This document shows, piece by piece, positions 47,886 through 56,942 of a DNA stretch of 57,842 bases. The number at the start of each line of letters is the position of its first letter. Position 1 is the first letter of the stretch. Source of the stretch: Streptomyces carminius (GTDB lineage: Bacteria > Actinomycetota > Actinomycetes > Streptomycetales > Streptomycetaceae); contig NZ_PGGW01000009.1 of NCBI RefSeq assembly GCF_002794255.1, positions 1 to 57,842 on the forward strand, in the 5' to 3' direction. A model generated the notes under the pieces. The model saw nothing but the letters and a program-made list of their open reading frames with translations, was not told the DNA's origin and made no database searches. A program made the position numbers and the translations under genes.

Positions 47886-49694
47886 TCAGGCGTTCTTGAT
47901 GCGGTTGGTCAGCTCGGTGACCTGGTTGTAGATGGACCGGCGCTCGGCCATCAGCGCGCGGATCTTGCGATCGGCGTGCATCACGGTGGTGTGGTCCCGG
48001 CCGCCGAACTGGGCGCCGATCTTCGGCAGCGACAGATCGGTCAGCTCCCGGCACAGGTACATGGCGATCTGCCGCGCGGTGACCAGGACCCGGCTGCGCG
48101 AGGAGCCGCACAGGTCGTCCACCGTCAGCCCGAAGTAGTCGGCCGTGGACGCCATGATGTTGGCCGCGGTGATCTCCGGGGCGGCGTTCTCGCCGCCGGG
48201 GATGAGGTCCTTCAGGACGATCTCCGTCAGGCCCAGGTCGACGGGCTGCCGGTTGAGGCTGGCGAAGGCGGTGACCCGGATCAGCGCCCCCTCCAGCTCG
48301 CGGATGTTGCGCGAGATCCGCGAGGCGATGAACTCCAGCACCTCCGGAGGCGCGTTCAGCTGCTCCTGCACCGCCTTCTTCCGCAGGATCGCGATGCGCG
48401 TCTCCAGCTCGGGCGGCTGGACGTCGGTGATCAGCCCCCACTCGAAGCGGTTGCGCAGCCGGTCCTCCAGGGTGACCAGCTGCTTGGGCGGCCGGTCGGA
48501 GGAGAGCACGATCTGCTTGTTGGCGTTGTGGAGTGTGTTGAAGGTGTGGAAGAACTCCTCCTGCGTCGACTCCTTGCTCGCCAGGAACTGGATGTCGTCG
48601 ACCAGCAGGATGTCCATGTCGCGGTAGCGCTTGCGGAACGCGTCCGCCTTGCCGTCGCGGATGGAGTTGATGAACTCGTTGGTGAACTCCTCCGAGCTCA
48701 CGTACCGCACCCGGGTGCCCGGGTAGAGGCTGCGGGCGTAGTGGCCGATGGCGTGCAGCAGGTGCGTCTTGCCCAGCCCGGACTCGCCGTAGATGAACAG
48801 CGGGTTGTATGCCTTGGCCGGCGCCTCGGCGACGGCGACCGCGGCGGCGTGCGCGAAGCGGTTGGAGGCGCCGATGACGAAGGTGTCGAAGAGGTACTTC
48901 GGGTTCAGCCGGGCCGTCGGCTCGCCGGGACCGGTCGCGGGCGCCGGCTGTGCGGCGAGCGGGCCGGGCGCGCCGCTGGGCGCCGGCAGCTGCGGGGAGT
49001 CGCCCCGTCCCATGGCGCCGGGGCCGTCGTAGCGCGGCCTCGGGGGCTGGTCGTAGGGGGAGGCCCGGCGCCGGTCGTAGGAGGGGGGCTCGTACGGCGG
49101 GGCCTGCGGCGGGTACGGATCGCGGGACGGCTGCCAGGCCTCGGGCTCCTGCGGCCGGGGCCAGGCGCCCGGCTGCTGGTGCTGCTGGTGCTGCTGGCTG
49201 TGCGGGTAGTCCGGGTACGCGGGGCGTGCGTTCGGCAGCTCGGGCCGTTCGTCATGGCGCGCACCGTGCTGGGAACCGTGCCGGTCGCCGTGCTGCCGGT
49301 GGTGCGCGTCGTAGCGCGGCTCGTCGAAGCGGAGAGACTGCTGGTGCGGAGGGGACTGGTGGTGCTGCGGAGGCTCCGGGGCCGCGGGCGCGGGGGGCGG
49401 CGGGGCCGGCGGGGAGGGATCGGGCACCGGGCCGGTGACGGTGATCGCCAGACGGATGGGCTGCTGGCACTCACGGCTGAGCGTGTCGGTGATCAGCGGG
49501 GAGAGCCGCCCCTCCAGTACACCTTTGGCGTACTCGTTGGGCACGCCGAGCAGCGCGGTGCCGGACACCAGTACCAGGGGCTGGCAGTCTCTGAGCCACC
49601 GCTGGTCCTTGGCCTCGACGCCCTGGCCGTCGGCGAGGAGCTGTTCCAGCACGCGTGGCCACACTGCGGCAAGATCGGCAGGCAGGTCGGCCAC
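47886..49694 (-). CDS. dnaA: Chromosomal replication initiator DnaA
   Basis: DnaA binds the boxes of oriC and melts the origin. The 602-residue protein is long because domain II (about 100-265) is an extended Pro/His/Gln-rich linker ([29 protein letters not shown]), as in other streptomycetes. Domain I is at 1-95, the AAA+ domain III has [16 protein letters not shown] (Walker A) and [25 protein letters not shown] (Walker B), and domain IV carries the DNA-binding signature [19 protein letters not shown]. The start is GTG 49694. It is divergent from rpmH. A perfect DnaA box upstream suggests autoregulation. Confidence 0.98.
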   Translation of the reverse strand: MADLPADLAAVWPRVLEQLLADGQGVEAKDQRWLRDCQPLVLVSGTALLGVPNEYAKGVLEGRLSPLITDTLSRECQQPIRLAITVTGPVPDPSPPAPPPPAPAAPEPPQHHQSPPHQQSLRFDEPRYDAHHRQHGDRHGSQHGARHDERPELPNARPAYPDYPHSQQHQQHQQPGAWPRPQEPEAWQPSRDPYPPQAPPYEPPSYDRRRASPYDQPPRPRYDGPGAMGRGDSPQLPAPSGAPGPLAAQPAPATGPGEPTARLNPKYLFDTFVIGASNRFAHAAAVAVAEAPAKAYNPLFIYGESGLGKTHLLHAIGHYARSLYPGTRVRYVSSEEFTNEFINSIRDGKADAFRKRYRDMDILLVDDIQFLASKESTQEEFFHTFNTLHNANKQIVLSSDRPPKQLVTLEDRLRNRFEWGLITDVQPPELETRIAILRKKAVQEQLNAPPEVLEFIASRISRNIRELEGALIRVTAFASLNRQPVDLGLTEIVLKDLIPGGENAAPEITAANIMASTADYFGLTVDDLCGSSRSRVLVTARQIAMYLCRELTDLSLPKIGAQFGGRDHTTVMHADRKIRALMAERRSIYNQVTELTNRIKNA

Positions 49695-50103
49695 AGGACA
49701 CGCTCTCTCACTCGCTGGGGGGCGTTTTCGGGGGGTGCGGGACCGGTCGGGCGGCCGGTCCGCGTCGGTGGTCCGGTTCCGCCCGGGTGTGCTTCTCGGG
49801 ACGGCTGGGAGGAAACGGAAGTTCGGCCACGGTAGTCAGCGCGGTGTGCGCGGTTCAAGTCGTTGTCCACAGGCTGTGTACAGAACCCCCCGGCCGGCCC
49901 TGGTTTGACCGGACGGCTCGGGCGCGCGTACCGTAACCAGGTCGAGTTGTCGATGGCTGCTGCCGCCTGCCTCCGATGGGCAAGATCCTGGCGATCACAG
50001 AAGCGGTGCACTCGGGCGTTGCGAGCTACTCGTGGGCGCACGGTGACAGCCAGCAGGCACCCCACACGTCTCTTCGAGACACGAACATCCCTGGAGCCCT
50101 CGA
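49695..50103. promoter_or_regulatory. dnaA-rpmH divergent regulatory region
   Basis: The 409 bp contain no gene. A perfect TTGTCCACA DnaA box lies at 49863-49871, between the two start codons and about 170 bp upstream of dnaA. For rpmH a good promoter is visible: TTGACC at 49905-49910 and TACCGT at 49929-49934, with an 18-bp spacer. The dnaA promoter should lie between 49700 and 49860 on the minus strand but I cannot place it. The GTG of rpmH has only a weak upstream GGAG. Confidence 0.8.
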
Positions 50104-50241
50104 GTGAGCAAGCGCACCTTCCAGCCGAACAACCGCCGCCGCGCGAAGACCCACGGTTTCCGGCTGCGTATGCGGACCCGTGCGGGCCGTGCGATCGTCG
50201 CGGCCCGCCGCGGCAAGGGCCGCGCCCGTCTGTCGGCCTGA
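50104..50241 (+). CDS. rpmH: 50S ribosomal protein L34
   Basis: This 45-residue, very basic protein is a component of the large ribosomal subunit. The sequence [19 protein letters not shown] continues into [25 protein letters not shown], which is the full L34. GTG 50104 is the start, preceded by GGAG. It leads the rpmH-rnpA-yidD-yidC-jag-rsmG transcript, which runs away from dnaA. It is too short to be found by length cut-offs, but its identity is certain. Confidence 0.98.
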   Translation: MSKRTFQPNNRRRAKTHGFRLRMRTRAGRAIVAARRGKGRARLSA

Positions 50242-50266
50242 CCAGTTCAGCCCGCGGGTCCGTGTC

Positions 50267-50659
50267 GTGCTGCCCACCGAGAACCGGCTGAGGCGGCGCG
50301 AGGACTTCGCGGCCGCGGTACGACGGGGACGCCGGGCCGGGCGTCCGCTTCTCGTCGTCCATCTGCGCAGGGGGTCCCCCCACTCCGGTGCCGGGGGACA
50401 TTCGGACCCGCACGCCGCCGAGGGAGGCGCTCTCCCGGCGCGTGCGGGTTTCGTCGTGAGCAAGGCCGTCGGCAACGCGGTGGTCCGTAACCGTGTGAAG
50501 CGGCGGCTTCGCCATCTGGTCCGGGAGAGGATTACCGAACTGCCGCCCGGTAGCCTGATGGTCATACGGGCGCTGCCCGGTGCGGGTGAGGCGGACCACG
50601 AGAAGTTGGCCCGGGATCTGGACACCGCACTGCAGCGGCTGCTTGGAGGGCCGTCGTGA
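50267..50659 (+). CDS. rnpA: Ribonuclease P protein component
   Basis: RnpA binds the catalytic RNA of RNase P for 5' maturation of tRNAs. The protein of about 130 residues starts at GTG 50267 ([23 protein letters not shown]) and has the RNR motif in [20 protein letters not shown]. An extra loop of about 25 residues ([25 protein letters not shown]) interrupts the fold before [10 protein letters not shown], as seen in other streptomycetes. The gap from rpmH is 25 bp and the stop overlaps yidD. Confidence 0.95.
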   Translation: MLPTENRLRRREDFAAAVRRGRRAGRPLLVVHLRRGSPHSGAGGHSDPHAAEGGALPARAGFVVSKAVGNAVVRNRVKRRLRHLVRERITELPPGSLMVIRALPGAGEADHEKLARDLDTALQRLLGGPS

Positions 50660-50943
50660 AGTACCCGCTGCTGTGGTTGATCAAGCTGTACCAGTGGACC
50701 ATCAGCCCCATGCTCGGTCCGGTGTGCAGGTACTACCCGTCGTGTTCGCACTACGGCTATGAGGCCGTCAACCGGCACGGCGCGGTGAAAGGGACGGCAC
50801 TGACCGCCTGGCGCATTCTGCGCTGCAACCCATGGTCGCCCGGTGGGGTGGATCACGTTCCTGCCCGGAAGCACCCGGTCTGGCATCAGCGACTGCGCAG
50901 CCGCTGGCAGCACCGGACCCAGTCCAATGCCCAAGGAGCCTGA
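50656..50943 (+). CDS. yidD: Membrane protein insertion efficiency factor YidD
   Basis: The 95-residue protein supports YidC-dependent membrane insertion. It has a hydrophobic amphipathic N-terminus ([21 protein letters not shown]) and the conserved [19 protein letters not shown] cysteine block, then [20 protein letters not shown] 50656 overlaps the rnpA stop (GTGA). A basic tail ([18 protein letters not shown]) follows the domain. Confidence 0.96.
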   Translation: MKYPLLWLIKLYQWTISPMLGPVCRYYPSCSHYGYEAVNRHGAVKGTALTAWRILRCNPWSPGGVDHVPARKHPVWHQRLRSRWQHRTQSNAQGA

Positions 50944-50946
50944 CTC

Positions 50947-52104
50947 GTGGACACGATCGACACGATCTTCGGTCCTCTCTATACCGCTGTTTCCTGGATC
51001 ATCGTCCAGTTCCACAAGCTGTACAGCCTCGTGTTCGACGAGGACAGCGGCTGGGCTTGGGGTCTGTCCATCGTCTCGCTGGTGATCGTCCTCCGTATCG
51101 CCCTGATCCCGCTCTTCGTGAAGCAGATCAAGGCGACGCGGAACATGCAGGCGCTCCAGCCGAGGATGAAGAAGATCCAGGAGCGCTACAAGAACGACCG
51201 GCAGCGCCAGTCGGAAGAGATGATGAAGCTGTACAAGGAGACGGGTACCAACCCGCTCTCCAGCTGCCTTCCGATTCTGGCGCAGTCACCGTTCTTCCTG
51301 GCGCTCTACCAGGTGCTGAACAAGATCGCCATGGGCCGCGAGGTCGGTGTCCTCGACCAGGGACTGGTGGACAGCGCCCGTAACGCGCACATCTTCGGCG
51401 CTCCGATCGCCGCCCGGTTCATGGACAGCGCGGACAAGGTGGAGGCGCTGGGCGCCACGCTGGTCAACGTCCGCGTGGTCACGGTCATCATGATCCTGCT
51501 GATGTCCGCCTCGCAGTTCTACACGCAGCGCCAGCTGATGACGAAGAACGTCGACCTGACGGTGAAGACACCGTTCATGCAGCAGCAGAAGATGCTGATG
51601 TACGTCTTCCCGATCATCTTCGCCGTCTTCGGTATCAACTTCCCCGTCGGTGTCCTCGTCTACTGGCTGACCACCAACGTGTGGACCCTCGGCCAGCAGA
51701 TGTACATCATCAAGCGCAACCCGACGCCGGGCTCGCTGGCCTACAAGCAGCGCCAGGAGAAGCTGCGTGCCAAGGGCAAGCTCAAGGAGGACCCGGCGGA
51801 GGTCGAGACGAAGAAGGCCGTCGAGACCGCCCGTGCCAACCGGCAGCAGCCCAGGCGTATGACCAAGGCACAGCGCCAGGCCGCCGCGGCACAGGCCGAG
51901 GCGAAGCAGGCCGAGGCCGAGGCCGAGGCGAACGAGGCGCGGACCGAGGCCGGGGCCGAGACGGAGAAGGCGGCCGGCCAGAAGCCGTCGATGACCAAGG
52001 AGACCCCCGAGGGCGGGCGGCCGGCGCGTACCGGACAACAGTCGAAGAAGAAGCCCGGACAGCGCAAGGGCTCGCAGCGCCCCAAGCACCCGTCCAAGAA
52101 GTAA
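50947..52104 (+). CDS. yidC: Membrane protein insertase YidC
   Basis: YidC inserts membrane proteins, alone or with SecYEG. The 385-residue protein has about five transmembrane segments, with the functional Arg in [18 protein letters not shown], the C1 coiled-coil loop [58 protein letters not shown], and [14 protein letters not shown] near the last helix. A long Lys/Arg/Ala/Glu-rich tail (about 290-385) may contact the ribosome. GTG 50947 is 3 bp after yidD. Confidence 0.97.
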   Translation: MDTIDTIFGPLYTAVSWIIVQFHKLYSLVFDEDSGWAWGLSIVSLVIVLRIALIPLFVKQIKATRNMQALQPRMKKIQERYKNDRQRQSEEMMKLYKETGTNPLSSCLPILAQSPFFLALYQVLNKIAMGREVGVLDQGLVDSARNAHIFGAPIAARFMDSADKVEALGATLVNVRVVTVIMILLMSASQFYTQRQLMTKNVDLTVKTPFMQQQKMLMYVFPIIFAVFGINFPVGVLVYWLTTNVWTLGQQMYIIKRNPTPGSLAYKQRQEKLRAKGKLKEDPAEVETKKAVETARANRQQPRRMTKAQRQAAAAQAEAKQAEAEAEANEARTEAGAETEKAAGQKPSMTKETPEGGRPARTGQQSKKKPGQRKGSQRPKHPSKK

Positions 52105-52119
52105 AGAAGGAGTCCACTC

Positions 52120-52617
52120 GTGACGGACACGACCGCAGAGGGCGCCGACACCCTGACCCGCCTTGAGCAGGAGGGTGAGATCGCGGCCGACTATCTCGAG
52201 GGGCTCCTCGACATCGCCGATCTCGACGGTGATATCGACATGGACGTCGAGGCCGACCGCGCAGCCGTGTCGATCGTCAGCGATGTCGAGAGCCGTGATC
52301 TGCAGAAGCTGGTCGGCCGGGACGGCGAGGTGCTGGAGGCACTGCAGGAGCTGACCCGGCTCGCGGTGCACCGGGAGACCGGAGACCGCAGCCGGCTGAT
52401 GCTGGACATCGCCGGCTACCGGGCCCGCAAGCGTGATGAGCTGACCGAGCTGGGCGACAGGACGGCCGAAGAGGTGAAGCGCACCGGCGAGCCGGTGAAG
52501 CTCAGGCCGATGACGCCCTTCGAGCGCAAGGTGGTGCACGACGCGGTGGCTGCGGCCGGCCTGCGCAGCGAGTCCGAGGGCGAGGAACCACAGCGCTGCG
52601 TGGTCGTACTGCCGTGA
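52120..52617 (+). CDS. jag: Jag/KhpB-type RNA-binding protein
   Basis: The 165-residue protein has a KH-like domain (LQKLVGRDGEVLEALQELTRLAVHRETG) and an R3H domain (RLMLDIAGYRARKRDELTELGDRTAEEVKRTGEPVKLRPMTPFERKVVHDAV). It is thought to bind RNA in control of cell elongation or the envelope. The N-terminal Jag_N domain of firmicute homologues is absent and replaced by an acidic region. GTG 52120 is preceded by AGAAGGAG. It overlaps rsmG by 4 bp. Confidence 0.95.
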   Translation: MTDTTAEGADTLTRLEQEGEIAADYLEGLLDIADLDGDIDMDVEADRAAVSIVSDVESRDLQKLVGRDGEVLEALQELTRLAVHRETGDRSRLMLDIAGYRARKRDELTELGDRTAEEVKRTGEPVKLRPMTPFERKVVHDAVAAAGLRSESEGEEPQRCVVVLP

Positions 52618-53345
52618 CGGAGCCCGCGTCGTCCGTCCTTCCTCCCGCGCCCGAGGTGGCGCGGGAGGTTTTCGGTGCTCGCTTCGCCGACGCGGTCCGC
52701 TATGCGGAGCTGCTGGCGGAGGTGGGCGTCAGACGCGGACTGATCGGACCGCGTGAGGTGCCGCGGCTGTGGGAGCGCCATCTGCTGAACTGCGCGGTGC
52801 TCTCGGAGGTCGTTCCCGAGGGCGTGACGGTCTGCGATGTGGGGTCGGGAGCCGGGCTGCCGGGAGTTCCGCTGGCGCTGGTACGTCCCGATCTGCGGAT
52901 CACCCTGCTGGAGCCGCTGCTGCGGCGGACGAACTTCCTTCAGGAAGTCGTCGAGACGCTGGGGCTGGACCATGTGTCCGTGGTGCGGGGCCGGGCCGAG
53001 GAAGTGCTCGGCTCGCTGCCGCCGGTGCACGTGGTGACGGCCCGGGCGGTGGCCCCTCTGGACCGGTTGGCCGGATGGGGCATCCCGCTGCTGCGGCCGT
53101 ACGGCGAGATGCTCGCTCTCAAGGGCGACACCGCCGAGGAAGAGCTGAGGAGTGCGCGTGCCGCGCTCCAGAAGCTCGGGGTGGTGGAGTCCTCAGTGCT
53201 CCGGGTTGGCCAGGGGCTGGTGGAGCCGTCGGCCACCGTGGTGCGGGCCGAGGTCGGGGAGAGCCCCGGCGGAGTGCGTTTCGCCGCGAAGAAAGCGAAG
53301 GCCGCACGGAGCGGGCGTCCCCGGGGAGCGCGGCGCAGGCGCTGA
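52614..53345 (+). CDS. rsmG: 16S rRNA (guanine-N7) methyltransferase RsmG
   Basis: RsmG methylates G527 (E. coli numbering) of 16S rRNA; in streptomycetes its loss gives low-level streptomycin resistance and altered antibiotic production. The 243 residues have the SAM-binding CDVGSGAGLPGVPLAL, LLEPLLRRTNFLQEVVETLGL and the family block VVTARAVAPLDRLAGWGIPLLRPYGEMLALKG. A basic C-terminal tail (AKKAKAARSGRPRGARRRR) is present. GTG 52614 overlaps jag. It ends the operon. Confidence 0.96.
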   Translation: MTEPASSVLPPAPEVAREVFGARFADAVRYAELLAEVGVRRGLIGPREVPRLWERHLLNCAVLSEVVPEGVTVCDVGSGAGLPGVPLALVRPDLRITLLEPLLRRTNFLQEVVETLGLDHVSVVRGRAEEVLGSLPPVHVVTARAVAPLDRLAGWGIPLLRPYGEMLALKGDTAEEELRSARAALQKLGVVESSVLRVGQGLVEPSATVVRAEVGESPGGVRFAAKKAKAARSGRPRGARRRR

Positions 53346-53346
53346 C

Positions 53347-53376
53347 CGTGCCTACTCCCCGCGTGCCTACTCCCCG
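53347..53376 (+). repeat. 15-bp direct tandem duplication after rsmG
   Basis: CGTGCCTACTCCCCG is repeated exactly at 53347-53361 and 53362-53376, immediately after the rsmG stop codon. Confidence 0.93.
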
Positions 53377-53463
53377 AGCGGGGTTGCCGGTTACTCCGTA
53401 AAGCCGCCATAGAGGCTGCTTGCGGAGTGTCGCCGTGTCCGGCGGTACGTATGGATGCATCGT

Positions 53464-53477
53464 GCTTCACGTGAAAC
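53464..53477. promoter_or_regulatory. parS site 1 (one mismatch)
   Basis: GCTTCACGTGAAAC differs from the perfect streptomycete parS GTTTCACGTGAAAC at the second base. It lies between rsmG and parA, upstream of parA and close to where its promoter should be, so ParB bound here may also affect parAB expression. Confidence 0.85.
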
Positions 53478-53602
53478 GTCGCTTTCTGCTGTCCGGCTTC
53501 ATCCATCGTGGGCGTTCGACTACACCGCGTTCATCAGAACCCCGCTCGGAGGTGGATTCATCCACAGGTGAGCGGGGTTCGCTGGTTCCCGACCCCGGTG
53601 AC

Positions 53603-54676
53603 ATGGCAGGCTCTCCTCATCGCGAGCCTGACGTCGAGGAGAGTGAACCGTTGCGGTCCGACGGCCATATTGCGGGACCGATGACCGACCCGGTCCCGGG
53701 TCCCCGTTCTGAAACGGCGGATGTTTCACGTGAAACGATGAGTGAGACTCCGCCCCCGATGGACGCTTCCCCCAGGTATGACGGGGATGTCTCCGCGCCG
53801 GTCGGCCGCGCTGCCCAACAGGCGGTCGAGGCGATGAACCGTACCGGTGAGGGTCTTCCCAGGCCCGATGAGACCCGGGTGATGGTGGTCGCCAATCAGA
53901 AGGGCGGGGTCGGCAAGACCACGACCACGGTCAATCTGGCCGCTTCGCTGGCACTGCACGGGGCCCGGGTGCTGGTGATCGACCTCGATCCGCAGGGGAA
54001 CGCGTCCACGGCCCTGGGGATAGACCACCATGCCGAGGTGCCCTCGATCTACAACGTCCTGGTGGACGGAAAGCCGCTGTCGGACGTGGTGCAACCCGTA
54101 CGGGACGTGGAGGGCCTCTTCTGTGCTCCGGCCACGATCGATCTCGCCGGTGCCGAGATCGAGCTGGTGTCCCTGGTGGCCCGGGAGAGCCGGCTGCAGA
54201 AGGCGATCGTCGCCTATGAGCAGCCGCTGGACTACATCTTCATCGACTGCCCGCCCTCGCTCGGTCTGCTGACCGTCAATGCACTGGTCGCCGGTGCCGA
54301 GGTGGTCATTCCGATCCAATGTGAGTACTACGCCTTGGAAGGGCTGGGACAGCTGCTGCGGAACGTCGAACTGGTGAGGGGGCATCTCAACCCCGAGCTT
54401 CATGTCTCGACGATTCTGCTGACGATGTACGACGGCCGGACCCGGCTCGCCTCCCAGGTGGCGGAGGAGGTACGCGGGCACTTCGGCAAGGAGGTCCTGC
54501 GGACCAATATTCCGCGATCGGTGCGCATCTCCGAGGCGCCCAGTTACGGGCAGACGGTTCTCACTTACGACCCGGGTTCCAGTGGTTCGCTCTCCTATCT
54601 GGAGGCAGCCCGGGAGATCGCGCTGCGCGGCGCGGGCAAGCAGCAGGGACAGCACACGGTGGAGGGGACTCAGTGA
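53603..54676 (+). CDS. parA: Chromosome-partitioning ATPase ParA
   Basis: ParA is the Walker-type ATPase that moves ParB-bound origins, essential for orderly segregation in sporulating hyphae. From ATG 53603 it has 357 residues: an acidic disordered N-terminus of about 90 residues, the deviant Walker [20 protein letters not shown], the [10 protein letters not shown] switch and [17 protein letters not shown] chose this start because homologues begin MAGS and because the longer frame would read through the upstream parS. The N-terminal peptide VSRET is encoded by a parS site. It overlaps parB by 4 bp. Confidence 0.96.
   Translation: MAGSPHREPDVEESEPLRSDGHIAGPMTDPVPGPRSETADVSRETMSETPPPMDASPRYDGDVSAPVGRAAQQAVEAMNRTGEGLPRPDETRVMVVANQKGGVGKTTTTVNLAASLALHGARVLVIDLDPQGNASTALGIDHHAEVPSIYNVLVDGKPLSDVVQPVRDVEGLFCAPATIDLAGAEIELVSLVARESRLQKAIVAYEQPLDYIFIDCPPSLGLLTVNALVAGAEVVIPIQCEYYALEGLGQLLRNVELVRGHLNPELHVSTILLTMYDGRTRLASQVAEEVRGHFGKEVLRTNIPRSVRISEAPSYGQTVLTYDPGSSGSLSYLEAAREIALRGAGKQQGQHTVEGTQ
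53723..53736. promoter_or_regulatory. parS site 2, inside parA
   Basis: GTTTCACGTGAAAC is a perfect 14-bp parS palindrome. Here it is in frame within parA and encodes VSRET at about residues 41-45, in the disordered N-terminal part. Confidence 0.97.
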
Positions 54677-55773
54677 CGGAACGACGTAGAGGGCTGGGTC
54701 GAGGACTCGGCGCGCTGATTCCCGCGGCGCCAACGGGAGCGGACGACCAGATCAGTCCGGTGGTGGGAGAGAACGGTGCGCTGTCGCCGACCGCGGTCCC
54801 GGTGCTGACACCCGGACGTGGGCTGTCGACTTCCAGGGTGGCCTCGCCGGCGGAGAACGAGGATCGGTACGGGAGTGCCGTTTCACGTGAAACCGAGTCC
54901 GCTGTGGACGCTGAACCGGCGGGAGCCCACTTCGCCGAGGTGCCGATCGATGCCATCACTCCCAACCCTCGGCAGCCGCGGGAGGTGTTCGACGAGGACG
55001 CCCTGGCGGAACTGGTCACCTCCATTCAGGAGGTCGGTCTGCTCCAGCCGGTCGTTGTACGCCGACTGGGCCCGGAGCGCTATGAGCTCGTCATGGGGGA
55101 GCGGCGCTGGCGGGCCTGCCGGGAGGCGGGGCTGGAGAGAATCCCGGCGATCATCCGGGCCACGGAGGACGAGAAGCTTCTGCTGGACGCCCTGCTGGAG
55201 AACCTTCACCGGGCCCAGTTGAATCCTCTGGAGGAGGCGGCGGCGTACGACCAGCTGCTGAAGGACTTCAACTGCACGCATGACCAGTTGGCCGACCGTA
55301 TCGGCCGCTCGCGTCCTCAGGTGTCGAACACACTGCGGCTGCTGAAGCTCTCGCCATCGGTGCAGCGACGGGTGGCGGCCGGTGTGCTGTCCGCAGGGCA
55401 TGCGCGTGCGCTGCTGTCGGTGGAGGACTCCGAGGAGCAGGACCGGCTCGCGCACCGCATCGTGGCCGAGGGGCTGTCGGTGCGGGCGGTCGAGGAGATC
55501 GTGACCCTGATGGACACGAAGCCCAAGAGCCGGAACAAGCCCAAGCCGCGGGCCGGTAAGCGGGTCTCCCCCGCGCTCGACCATTTGGCGACTCGACTCT
55601 CGGACCGTTTCGAAACCAGAGTGAAGGTGGATCTGGGACAGAGGAAGGGCAAGATCGTCGTCGAGTTCGCCTCGATGGAGGATCTGGAGAGGATTCTGAG
55701 CCAGTTCGCGCCCGGCGAGGACCAACTACTGGAACAGCAGCTCTCCCGGGGAGACGACGACAGCGACGAGTAG
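54673..55773 (+). CDS. parB: Chromosome-partitioning protein ParB
   Basis: ParB is the CTP-dependent clamp that loads at parS and spreads. The 366 residues contain an N-terminal ParA-interacting peptide ([16 protein letters not shown]), a disordered stretch with VSRET, the CTP-binding/ParB_N domain ([60 protein letters not shown]), the HTH for parS ([21 protein letters not shown]) and a C-terminal dimerisation domain ending [13 protein letters not shown] 54673 overlaps the parA stop (GTGA). Confidence 0.98.
   Translation: MTERRRGLGRGLGALIPAAPTGADDQISPVVGENGALSPTAVPVLTPGRGLSTSRVASPAENEDRYGSAVSRETESAVDAEPAGAHFAEVPIDAITPNPRQPREVFDEDALAELVTSIQEVGLLQPVVVRRLGPERYELVMGERRWRACREAGLERIPAIIRATEDEKLLLDALLENLHRAQLNPLEEAAAYDQLLKDFNCTHDQLADRIGRSRPQVSNTLRLLKLSPSVQRRVAAGVLSAGHARALLSVEDSEEQDRLAHRIVAEGLSVRAVEEIVTLMDTKPKSRNKPKPRAGKRVSPALDHLATRLSDRFETRVKVDLGQRKGKIVVEFASMEDLERILSQFAPGEDQLLEQQLSRGDDDSDE
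54880..54893. promoter_or_regulatory. parS site 3, inside parB
   Basis: This is a perfect GTTTCACGTGAAAC. It is in frame within parB and encodes VSRET at about residues 70-74, in the linker between the ParA-interacting peptide and the CTP-binding domain. Confidence 0.97.
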
Positions 55774-55791
55774 ATCCAAGACAGGGACAAG

Positions 55792-55828
55792 CGGCGCCCC
55801 ATGGATACGATGTCTCCATGGGGCGCCG
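55792..55828. other. 13-bp perfect hairpin covering the GNAT start codon
   Basis: CGGCGCCCCATGG at 55792-55804 pairs exactly with 55816-55828 around an 11-nt loop. It lies 18 bp after the parB stop, so it can terminate parAB transcripts. Its right arm includes the ATG of the next gene (55818-55820) and the loop contains TACGAT, a possible -10 element for a leaderless transcript. Confidence 0.8.
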
Positions 55829-56435
55829 ACTCGTTCCTCTCACGCTGGACAACCTGCCGGATCTTCCCAAGCGCTGCCGCAGGTGTGTCTTCTGGGAACT
55901 CGATCCTGTCAGCGGTGACGCCGCGGTGCAGGCGGGACGCCCGGAACTGGAGAAGGAAGCCTGGATATCGGCGGTGCTGCTGGAGTGGGGCTCCTGCGGA
56001 CGGGTGGTCTACGTCGACAATGTGCCGGTGGGCTTCGTGCTGTACGCCCCACCCGCCTATGTGCCGCGCTCGGCGGCTTTCCCCACCAGCCCGGTGTCCT
56101 CGGACGCGGTGCAACTGATCACTGCCTGGCTGATGCCGGGCTACCAGGGACAGGGGCTGGGCCGGGTGATGGTGCAGGCGGTGGCGAAGGATGTGCTGCG
56201 GCGAGGGTTCAAGGCGATCGAGGCGTTCGGAGACGCGCGCTGGAAGGAACCCGCATGTGTGCTCCCTGCGGATCATCTTCTCGCGGTCGGCTTCAAGACG
56301 GTGCGACCGCACCATGCCCATCCCCGGCTGAGGCTGGAGCTGCGGACGACTCTGTCCTGGAAGCAGGATGTCGAGCTGGCGATCGACCGGCTGTTGGGAG
56401 CGGTACACAAGGAGCCCGCGCTCAGGCCGTTGTAA
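55818..56435 (+). CDS. GNAT-family N-acetyltransferase
   Basis: The 205-residue protein has a GNAT fold with the acetyl-CoA-binding stretch LMPGYQGQGLGRVMVQAVAKDVLRRGFKAIEAFGD and the substrate-side GFVLYAPPAYVP. An N-terminal CRRCVFWEL pair of cysteines may bind a metal. The substrate is unknown; the gene is conserved after parB in streptomycetes. The ATG at 55818 has no Shine-Dalgarno and sits inside a hairpin, which suggests leaderless initiation from a promoter just upstream. Confidence 0.9.
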   Translation: MGRRLVPLTLDNLPDLPKRCRRCVFWELDPVSGDAAVQAGRPELEKEAWISAVLLEWGSCGRVVYVDNVPVGFVLYAPPAYVPRSAAFPTSPVSSDAVQLITAWLMPGYQGQGLGRVMVQAVAKDVLRRGFKAIEAFGDARWKEPACVLPADHLLAVGFKTVRPHHAHPRLRLELRTTLSWKQDVELAIDRLLGAVHKEPALRPL

Positions 56436-56506
56436 CCGTCTTCTTGAGCATGTCTCCATGGGCCATGTCTCCGTGTTGGGCATACGGCCCGCCACGACGA
56501 CATGAC

Positions 56507-56540
56507 AACAGGCCCGCCTCCGGGTGGAGGCGGGCCTGTT
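56507..56540. terminator. Bidirectional terminator between GNAT and trxA
   Basis: A 15-bp perfect stem (56507-56521 with 56526-56540) closes a 4-nt loop between convergent genes. Its right arm shares three bases with the adjoining parS site. Confidence 0.93.
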
Positions 56541-56551
56541 TCACGTGAAAC
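56538..56551. promoter_or_regulatory. parS site 4, between GNAT and trxA
   Basis: This is a perfect GTTTCACGTGAAAC. It is 1 bp from the trxA stop codon and overlaps the terminator arm by 3 bp. Confidence 0.97.
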
Positions 56552-56552
56552 G

Positions 56553-56876
56553 TCAGCCGATGAAGTCGGCCAGGTCGCGCTCGATGGCGGCCTTGGGCTT
56601 GGCCCCGACGATGGTCTTGACGACTTCGCCGCCCTTGTAGATGTTCATGGTCGGGATGGACATGATCCCGTACTTGGCGGCGGTGGCCGGGTTCTCGTCG
56701 ATGTTGAGCTTGACGACAGTGATCCTGTCGGCCTGCTCCTCCGAGATCGCTTCCAGCGAGGGAGCGATCTGCCGGCACGGACCGCACCAGGCCGCCCAGA
56801 AGTCGACCAGGACGGGCTTGTCGCTCTTGAGGACGACATCCTCGAAGTCGGCGTCAGTGGCGGTCACGGTGGCCAT
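56553..56876 (-). CDS. trxA: Thioredoxin
   Basis: The 107-residue dithiol carrier is reduced by TrxB. The active site is WCGPC in VDFWAAWCGPCRQIAPSLEAI, and the cis-Pro loop is IMSIPTMNIYKGGE. ATG 56876 follows a strong AAGGAG. It lies 66 bp after trxB on the same strand, so the two form the trxBA operon, which in Streptomyces is under SigR control from a promoter beyond the window. Confidence 0.97.
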   Translation of the reverse strand: MATVTATDADFEDVVLKSDKPVLVDFWAAWCGPCRQIAPSLEAISEEQADRITVVKLNIDENPATAAKYGIMSIPTMNIYKGGEVVKTIVGAKPKAAIERDLADFIG

Positions 56877-56942
56877 GGTGATCTCCTTGCTTCTCTGGTG
56901 TTCTGCGGTGGATGGGAACGGACGGCGATCGTTGGAGACGGT

